DNA of 10,028 nucleotides from Leptospira ellisii (GTDB taxonomy: Bacteria; Spirochaetota; Leptospiria; Leptospirales; Leptospiraceae): positions 1 to 10,028 of the forward strand of contig NZ_NPEF01000112.1 in NCBI RefSeq assembly GCF_002811955.1. The letters run 5' to 3'. The notes beneath the pieces were generated by a model. That model searched no databases and had not been told where the DNA came from. It saw only the letters and a list, made by a program, of their open reading frames with translations. Every line of letters begins with the position of its first letter. Position 1 is the first letter of the stretch. Positions 6,401 through 10,028 of this stretch are shown here, one piece after another. Made by a program: the position numbers and the translations under genes.

Positions 6401-8639
6401 ATATCTCTGTCATTGGAAGCGGCACATCACCCTCGACATAGGGTTGTTGGACGAGGTCCACAACGGAGCCCTGCAGAACGGGGACATCTTCTACGCGGGG
6501 TTCAGTATGCAAGCCAAAACGCAGAAGAAGATATTCGCGGCGTCGCCCATAGAGGAGCTGCTTTCCGACATCGAAAATGCGGATCAATATTTCACCGCAT
6601 CCCGCGACAATTTCGCGTTCACGATCGTAAAGAGTTCGCATCAGCTCATCCGCGCGTTGGCCGGAAAAACCACCTCCCCCGATTCCTTAAACGATTCCGA
6701 ATTCGACAGTCTTGCGTTCGAAAAGAGGATTCTGGAGGATAAAAACTACACCGCGCTTTCCTATTACTATCACGACCTGACCAAGCTCCATTACTTTTCC
6801 GGCAATTTCGAAAAGGGTCTGATTTCCGGAACGGAAGGGGAAAAACTCATCCAAAACGCCTTCGGTCTGATTCCTTTCGCTGAATTCTGGTTCTATTACG
6901 GACTTACCATATTCGCGAATTATGATACTCTCTCATTCGGAAAAAGAATCCGGTTTTCCAGGAAGATAAAGACGATCCTCGCCTACTTCGAAAAATGGAG
7001 CCGCGATTGTCCGGAGAACTTCATGGGGCACCTGGAGCTCCTCAAGGCGGAGAAAAGCAGAATCAAGGGCGACGTAGGCGCGACGATCGCCGGTTACGAG
7101 AAGGCGATGAAACTCTTTCAGGAGTCGGGCTTCCAGTCGTTTCAGGCCCTGGCCTGCGAAATCGCGGCCAAGTATCACTACAAATCGGGAAACTTTTCCC
7201 TAGGAAATTATTACGTCGAAAACTCGATCGACCTTTATTCCAGCTGGGGAGCGTCCGTAAAAGTCGCGGAACTGGAGAACCGTTTCGCGGACAGATTGGA
7301 CCAATCCGCGCTTCCGGAAACGAACGGAAGAAAAACACATCATCAGACCCCGGACGTGGATCAGGAAATCATATTAAAAACGTATAATCTTCTTTCCGGC
7401 GAGATACTTCTGGACAACCTTCTCAAAAAACTCATCCAGATAGCCATGGAGACGGCCGGAGCGACGCGGGCCATTTACTTCCACTTACATAATAAAAATC
7501 TAATGGTTTATCTCGCGGGACAAAGCGGCGAGAGCGGAATCGTCGTGGAAAATCTGCCGGAATTGGACGAAACTCAGTATCCGGTCTCCTATTTGAACTA
7601 CGTCTTTAGAACCGGAAAAATGGTCTCCACGAACGGATTCGATTCCTCTTCGATCAAGGATTTTACGGATCAATACATAAAGGAAAAAAGACCGCAGTCC
7701 GTGATCTGTATTCCTCTGATCCACGCGGGAAGTCTCAAAGGCGTTCTTTATCTGGAGAACCAGCTCGTCAAAGGGGTGTTCACCGAAAACAGGATTCAAA
7801 CCCTGGAACTGATCGCTGGGCAGGCGGCCATCTCGATCGAAAACGCCAACCTTTACGCCGAGTTGGAGGAGAAGGTGGTGGAGCGGACCTCCGAACTGAA
7901 CAACACGATCAAGTTGATCCAAAAGGACCTTCTCTACGCGCAAAAGATCCAGGATCGTATCCTTCCTCCGCCGGAAGCCACGTTAGGCGGAATATGTATT
8001 CTGACGAAATACATACCGATGACCGAGGTCGGCGGGGACATATACGATTACGCGGAAATCTCTCCGGGCAAAGTCCGCATCTTTTTGGCGGACGCGACCG
8101 GTCACGGGGTTCACGCCGCTTTGGTCACCATGTTGATTAAATCGGAATACGAAAGTCTTAAGTATCTCGATCTTCCGCCGGGGGAGGTGATCTCCGAGTT
8201 GAATAAGGAAATCATAACCAAATACAACGCGATCAAATCCTTCTTTAGTTGTCTTATCGCGGACGTGGATACGGAGGAAGGAACGCTTTCGTATTCGGCG
8301 GCGGGACATCCAGATCAATTTTATCTGTCCGGAACTACGATCACGCGTCTTTCCAAAAGCGGGCCGATCATAGGCATTTCCGACAAAGTCAGATATCAAT
8401 CCCAGTTTTTGGAGATCGCGAAGGGGGATAAGCTGTTCTTTTTTTCGGACGGAATCGTAGAAGAATTCAACTCCTTCGAGGAAGAGTTCGGCGAGGACCG
8501 ACTTCTGGAATCGATACTCAAGGAATCCTCCAAACCCATATCCGATCTCGTAAACTCCGTGTTCGGCGATCTTAGATCCTTTCTTTCCGGACAACGGGCT
8601 CAGGACGACATCACCTTCCTTTCCGCGGAAATCCTGTAA
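3429..8639 (+). CDS. Kinase-like / AAA ATPase / GAF / SpoIIE phosphatase signalling protein
   Basis: This is a 1736-residue multidomain regulator. Residues about 10-270 form a Ser/Thr kinase-like domain with a putative ATP lysine (K35), DFS at 146-148 in place of DFG, SPE at 174-176 and TDFYSLG from 189. The catalytic HRD is HQS (125-127) and no glycine-rich loop is recognisable, so catalysis is doubtful. An AAA_16-type ATPase follows, with Walker A GDSGSGKS (327-334) and Walker B LVLYMDD (452-458). FSHDRVQQAAYSLL (678-691) is typical of large kinase/ATPase sensor proteins. Residues about 745-1300 are helical and TPR-like. A GAF domain spans about 1310-1475 and a coiled coil about 1475-1510. 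The C-terminal SpoIIE/PP2C domain has GGD (D1537), DATGHG (1555-1560), SDG (D1674) and DD (1726-1727). The metal ligands are present, so the phosphatase is probably active, perhaps on a STAS anti-sigma antagonist. No membrane helices are seen. The start is the only possible one, since a stop occurs at 3402-3404 and no other start codon lies between. Confidence 0.92.
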   Translation: MELPGFETFESFSIDHQFLIYRSLDQRTGKHVLLKVLRQKNPSRKEIQKLHHDFRISSFAKGPGIQNSLELIRHENLPVLVMEDCGSVPLSRMFPNGVHSVEKFFETAMNIVLALREVHEKRILHQSLRPGNIWIQPETGSAKITDFSSATFSGKDTSPSITPDLSAEVLSYISPELTGRLSRVLDLRTDFYSLGIIFYEMITGSLPFASKDRNEIIHAHLARRPPLAHTIREDLPLSISLVIAKLLEKDPEQRYASINGLIYDIELCRREYGNQSPQNLFAPGTRDVPELTFDPSALYGRDKEKAVLEASLDKVFRGETGLVLITGDSGSGKSALARSFLKSISERGGIVVQGKFDQYETSVPFGGLIHSLRDLVSIFLSKPEKDIRDFKRLILQYTGANGKILLNQIPELEFVIGPQPDLAELPPDENRNRFYFTLRNFIRAISETSRPLVLYMDDLQWADPASLKLIETFLIYTKIKNFLCILAFRPEALEKSNEFSKVMDALEGNKVQNSMITVDPLDEDSIFRLLQDLAPGPEEQISSVSATLHKKTLGNPFAVVQLLRASEKANSLAYDFEAKHWKWDTGKVSDLPVADNVVDLLCQRIRELSPGVQELLGVCSCLGERFTSGFISKLRFFDTSKLNQILWEAVREGLLTPVHSQDHSLFEENVSSEQGFGFSHDRVQQAAYSLLEETKRREFHKKVGVALLNTHGPEPKNRVLFQITNHLNQASDEIREDSLRKHLTLLNYKAGLQAKSSGSYESSLRYLNSALNSLDGEAMVSDLELYSNVILETAETEYLLNHYERTMQLLESLENLNLPDLQYIRADAIQVRLYSKMNKVENAVLAGLRAMKRFRINIPSSPLRVTMVLFKELFLSLILSKGKSDQELVYVKENSEPEYQALIDLFADLGPSAFTYNQNLFALIVLKMFNTSLTKGVSRSSPIAYSGYGMIVNQALKDLDQAVRYSHLALKLNDKIPFDLVKWKVQYVYSAYLCHWKRHITLDIGLLDEVHNGALQNGDIFYAGFSMQAKTQKKIFAASPIEELLSDIENADQYFTASRDNFAFTIVKSSHQLIRALAGKTTSPDSLNDSEFDSLAFEKRILEDKNYTALSYYYHDLTKLHYFSGNFEKGLISGTEGEKLIQNAFGLIPFAEFWFYYGLTIFANYDTLSFGKRIRFSRKIKTILAYFEKWSRDCPENFMGHLELLKAEKSRIKGDVGATIAGYEKAMKLFQESGFQSFQALACEIAAKYHYKSGNFSLGNYYVENSIDLYSSWGASVKVAELENRFADRLDQSALPETNGRKTHHQTPDVDQEIILKTYNLLSGEILLDNLLKKLIQIAMETAGATRAIYFHLHNKNLMVYLAGQSGESGIVVENLPELDETQYPVSYLNYVFRTGKMVSTNGFDSSSIKDFTDQYIKEKRPQSVICIPLIHAGSLKGVLYLENQLVKGVFTENRIQTLELIAGQAAISIENANLYAELEEKVVERTSELNNTIKLIQKDLLYAQKIQDRILPPPEATLGGICILTKYIPMTEVGGDIYDYAEISPGKVRIFLADATGHGVHAALVTMLIKSEYESLKYLDLPPGEVISELNKEIITKYNAIKSFFSCLIADVDTEEGTLSYSAAGHPDQFYLSGTTITRLSKSGPIIGISDKVRYQSQFLEIAKGDKLFFFSDGIVEEFNSFEEEFGEDRLLESILKESSKPISDLVNSVFGDLRSFLSGQRAQDDITFLSAEIL

Positions 8640-8723
8640 AACCGCCGTTCCGTCCGATCCGCGATCGAACTCGCTTCCTAACAATTTCTTAACTCCGTTT
8701 TTGCCGGTTTAACCCGCGCGCTA

Positions 8724-8752
8724 TTGACGACTTCGAACTCCCGTGGTTTACT
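8724..8752 (+). promoter_or_regulatory. Putative sigma-70-type promoter of kdpFA
   Basis: TTGACG (8724-8729) matches five of six positions of the -35 consensus. Exactly 17 bases later, TTTACT (8747-8752) matches four of six positions of the -10. Transcription would begin near 8759, giving a leader of about 90 bases before kdpF. A separate promoter fits a potassium-limitation operon. No recognisable KdpE operator was identified. Confidence 0.45.
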
Positions 8753-8759
8753 GAAGTGT

Positions 8760-8851
8760 ATGCGCTTTCCGTTACGATTTCATCATATTCCCAGCGGAAT
8801 TTCGGAACGAAACGGGATCCTCCCCCGAACATATCAAGGAAATGAAATATA
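8760..8851 (+). promoter_or_regulatory. kdpF 5' leader with possible secondary structure
   Basis: UUCCGUU (8767-8773) can pair with AACGGGA (8811-8817, one G-U wobble), enclosing a second hairpin in which AUUCC (8787-8791) pairs with GGAAU (8796-8800). The ribosome-binding sequence AAGGA is at 8836-8840, eleven bases from the kdpF start, which is longer than usual. The outer stem uses the left end of the 31-bp segment that recurs inverted at the window's right edge. It does not match any riboswitch class that I can name. Confidence 0.3.
8810..8840 (+). repeat. 31-bp inverted repeat, left copy (kdpF leader)
   Basis: These 31 bases recur exactly, as the reverse complement, in the last 31 bases of the window (9998-10028). 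The segment contains GGATCC, a C-run and the AAGGA ribosome-binding sequence of kdpF. Identity ends just 3' of AAGGA in both copies. On the 5' side the right copy is cut by the window edge, so the true length may be greater. Confidence 0.95.
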
Positions 8852-8941
8852 ATGGATTTGGAAACGATTTTAGCCTTAACCGCGGGCGGACTTTGTCTCG
8901 CCTATCTCGTCTATTGGATCTTTAAACCCGAAAAATTCTAA
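8852..8941 (+). CDS. kdpF: KdpF, small subunit of the potassium-transporting ATPase
   Basis: This 29-residue protein starts MDLETILALTAG, has one hydrophobic segment (about residues 5-24, ending AYLVYWIF) and a short charged tail KPEKF. Size, single membrane helix and position directly before kdpA are all diagnostic of KdpF, the small inner-membrane peptide that stabilises the KdpFABC K+ pump. The ATG lies eleven bases after AAGGA (8836-8840). Its TAA overlaps the AGAGG ribosome-binding site of kdpA, and the genes are separated by eight bases, so translational coupling is likely. The next ATG upstream (8842) is in another frame and gives only ten codons. Confidence 0.88.
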   Translation: MDLETILALTAGGLCLAYLVYWIFKPEKF

Positions 8942-8949
8942 GAGGTATT

Positions 8950-10028
8950 ATGGCGACGGAATGGATTCAAATATCGGTCGTATTCTTTGCGATCGCGTTT
9001 TTGTCACCCGCTTTGGGAACGTATCTATATCGGATCTTCGGTTTGAAGGAGATCTCCGTTTTCGAGGCCGCTTTGTATAGATTCTGCGGAATCGATCCCG
9101 AAAAGGAAATGGATTGGAAGGAATACGCCGCTTCGCTTTTGTCCTTCAACATCCTGGGAATCATCGTGTTGTTTCTGATTCTCGTCTTTCAGAACGCGCT
9201 TCCGCTAAATCCGCAAAATCTTCCAGGACTGGAGCCGTATCTCGCCTTGAACACCGCGATCAGTTTCGCCACGAACACGAATTGGCAATCCTACAGCGGC
9301 GAATCCGCGTTAAGTTATTTTTCGCAGATGATAGGATTGACGACGCAGAATTTCGCGAGCGCCGCCACCGGTTTTTGCGTCCTGATCGCCCTCGCGCGGG
9401 GGATCGCCGCGGATTCGTCGGCTAACCTGGGGAATTTCTGGAAGGATCTCGTCCGAGGAACGTTATACGTTCTTTTGCCGCTCTCTTTCGTGTTGGCTCT
9501 GGTTTTGGCGGCGAACGGAGTCGTACAAACCTTCGACGCGTACGTCCAGGCGACCACTCTGGAGGGAATTCCGCAGACGATTCCCTTAGGACCCGCCGCC
9601 TCTCAGATCGCGATCAAACAACTGGGAACCAACGGAGGCGGATTCTTCGGGGTGAACGGAGCCCACCCGTTCGAAAATCCCGCTCCGATATCCAACTTCG
9701 TCCAGACGATCGCGATCCTATTGCTTCCCGGAGCCTGTGTTTTCTTATACGGAAGGATCATCGGAAACGTTAGACACGCTTGGGTGATATTCGGAGTTAT
9801 GTTCACGATACTTTTTGCCGGATTTTTGACCGTATGGTTTTCGGAAACCTCGTATAACCCGTTGTCCGAATCGTTCGGTTTCTGGGAAGGGAAAGAAACC
9901 AGGTTCGGAATATCGAACAGCGCTCTCTGGGCGGTCGCGACCAGATGTTTTTCGCCGCAAGCGCGTGTCGGGAAGTTTCCGTTTGATCCATGTGTTCTCC
10001 TTGATATGTTCGGGGGAGGATCCCGTTT
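8950..10028 (+). CDS. kdpA: KdpA, potassium-binding subunit, 3' part replaced at the window edge
   Basis: KdpA is the channel-like inner-membrane subunit that selects K+ and passes it to the KdpB ATPase. Family members have about 560 residues. Here residues 1-331 (8950-9942) are clearly KdpA: hydrophobic helices, the first selectivity loop TNTNWQSYSGE (108-118) and the second GTNGGGFFGVNGAHPFENP (from 226). The match ends at SALWAVAT. The family would continue with a TAAS-type third pore loop, but the sequence turns into unrelated residues (RCFSPQARVG...) that stay open to the window end by chance. Loops three and four and the remaining helices are missing. The ATG follows AGAGG (8941-8945) at four bases' spacing. 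Read 8950-9942 as real kdpA and 9943-10028 as foreign to it. A simple frameshift does not explain the change, since neither other forward frame restores KdpA. Confidence 0.85.
   Translation, partial: MATEWIQISVVFFAIAFLSPALGTYLYRIFGLKEISVFEAALYRFCGIDPEKEMDWKEYAASLLSFNILGIIVLFLILVFQNALPLNPQNLPGLEPYLALNTAISFATNTNWQSYSGESALSYFSQMIGLTTQNFASAATGFCVLIALARGIAADSSANLGNFWKDLVRGTLYVLLPLSFVLALVLAANGVVQTFDAYVQATTLEGIPQTIPLGPAASQIAIKQLGTNGGGFFGVNGAHPFENPAPISNFVQTIAILLLPGACVFLYGRIIGNVRHAWVIFGVMFTILFAGFLTVWFSETSYNPLSESFGFWEGKETRFGISNSALWAVATRCFSPQARVGKFPFDPCVLLDMFGGGSR
9933..9942. repeat. Perfect 10-bp palindrome at the kdpA breakpoint
   Basis: GGTCGCGACC is its own reverse complement and lies exactly where KdpA similarity ends. 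Everything to its right reads sensibly on the opposite strand. A self-complementary sequence at such a junction is compatible with strand-switching during amplification, a microhomology-driven inversion, or an assembly misjoin. Confidence 0.9.
9943..9991 (-). CDS. Fragment: 5' end of an unidentified gene on the minus strand
   Basis: Read on the minus strand, AAGGAG is followed after six bases by an ATG at 9991-9989 and the peptide MDQTETSRHALAAKNIW. This is an ideal ribosome-binding arrangement, better than that of kdpF. The frame stays open beyond 9943, but from there it is antisense to kdpA and not meaningful. About sixteen codons are therefore all that remain. I do not recognise the protein. 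A KdpB-type N-terminus cannot be excluded, since KdpB proteins often begin with a variable polar tail, but nothing specific shows it. Confidence 0.3.
9998..10028 (-). repeat. 31-bp inverted repeat, right copy
   Basis: Exact reverse complement of 8810-8840, running up to the last base of the window. On the minus strand it lies directly before an ATG at 9991, in the same relation (leader and AAGGA) as the left copy has to kdpF. The two copies are about 1.19 kb apart, in opposite orientation, and enclose kdpF and the kdpA fragment. Confidence 0.95.

Larger units (their letters stand above)
8640..8851. other. Intergenic region before kdpF
   Basis: No gene is seen here. After the stop codon there is a small hairpin (CGATC 8655-8659 with GATCG 8663-8667) but no T-run, so no convincing terminator for the signalling gene. 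The right part holds a promoter candidate and a leader with foldable segments. Confidence 0.6.

Noticed and set aside
7983..8684. 233-codon minus-strand frame opposite the SpoIIE domain
   Set aside because: The plus strand carries conserved PP2C motifs here; the antisense frame shows no family features.
8842..8874. Ten-codon frame starting at ATG 8842 before kdpF
   Set aside because: Only one base separates AAGGA from this ATG, and the frame ends within kdpF with no recognisable product.
9803..9991. 62-codon minus-strand frame as a complete gene
   Set aside because: Only its first sixteen or so codons (9991-9943) lie outside kdpA; the rest is antisense to conserved KdpA sequence and stays open by chance across the junction.
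9943..10028. Frameshift in kdpA as the cause of lost similarity
   Set aside because: None of the three forward frames after 9942 gives the expected third pore loop, whereas the minus strand gives a well-formed ribosome-binding site and start; a single indel cannot explain this.
1..10028. CRISPR array, tRNA or rRNA genes, transposase or integrase genes
   Set aside because: No regularly spaced direct repeats, cloverleaf-like segments, rRNA signatures or recombinase motifs were seen in reading both strands; a covariance-model search was not possible here.

Overview
The window looks like chromosomal DNA from a spirochaete of the order Leptospirales, most likely a Leptospira species with fairly high GC (about 50% in a 60-base stretch I counted). 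The grounds are the codon style (many TTC-GGA, GAT-CTT and CGG-containing codons), the large Ser/Thr-kinase–ATPase–GAF–SpoIIE protein of a kind common in that genus, and a kdpFA operon start. The taxon is an inference; there is no rRNA or other marker gene in the window.

Layout, left to right. Positions 1-300 hold no convincing gene but contain hairpins, including an attenuator-like pair of mutually exclusive stems. Then come two co-directional metabolic genes, 57-68 bases apart depending on the start chosen: an acetoacetate-decarboxylase-like protein (301-1224) and a large phytoene-desaturase/amine-oxidase-like flavoprotein (about 1293-3362). After a 66-base gap without a clear terminator, a 1736-residue signalling protein follows (3429-8639). 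It has an N-terminal kinase-like domain that lacks the catalytic aspartate, an AAA_16-type ATPase, a long helical/TPR-like middle, a GAF domain, a coiled coil and a C-terminal SpoIIE/PP2C-type phosphatase. A 212-base intergenic region (8640-8851) carries a plausible sigma-70-like promoter and a leader, followed by kdpF (8852-8941) and the first part of kdpA (from 8950), the potassium-binding subunit of the K+-transporting KdpFABC ATPase.

The right edge is abnormal. KdpA similarity stops abruptly after residue 331, at a 10-bp perfect palindrome (9933-9942). The remaining 86 bases read naturally on the minus strand as a ribosome-binding site and start codon of another gene. The last 31 bases are an exact inverted copy of the 31 bases just upstream of kdpF (8810-8840). 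This is either an assembly or amplification chimera, a real inversion, or a repeated leader; the sequence alone cannot decide.

How the genes work together: all three large genes and kdpFA point the same way. The decarboxylase-like and desaturase-like proteins plausibly act on one metabolite, and the kinase-like/SpoIIE protein could be cotranscribed with them. kdpFA appears to have its own promoter and is probably an independent potassium-limitation operon.
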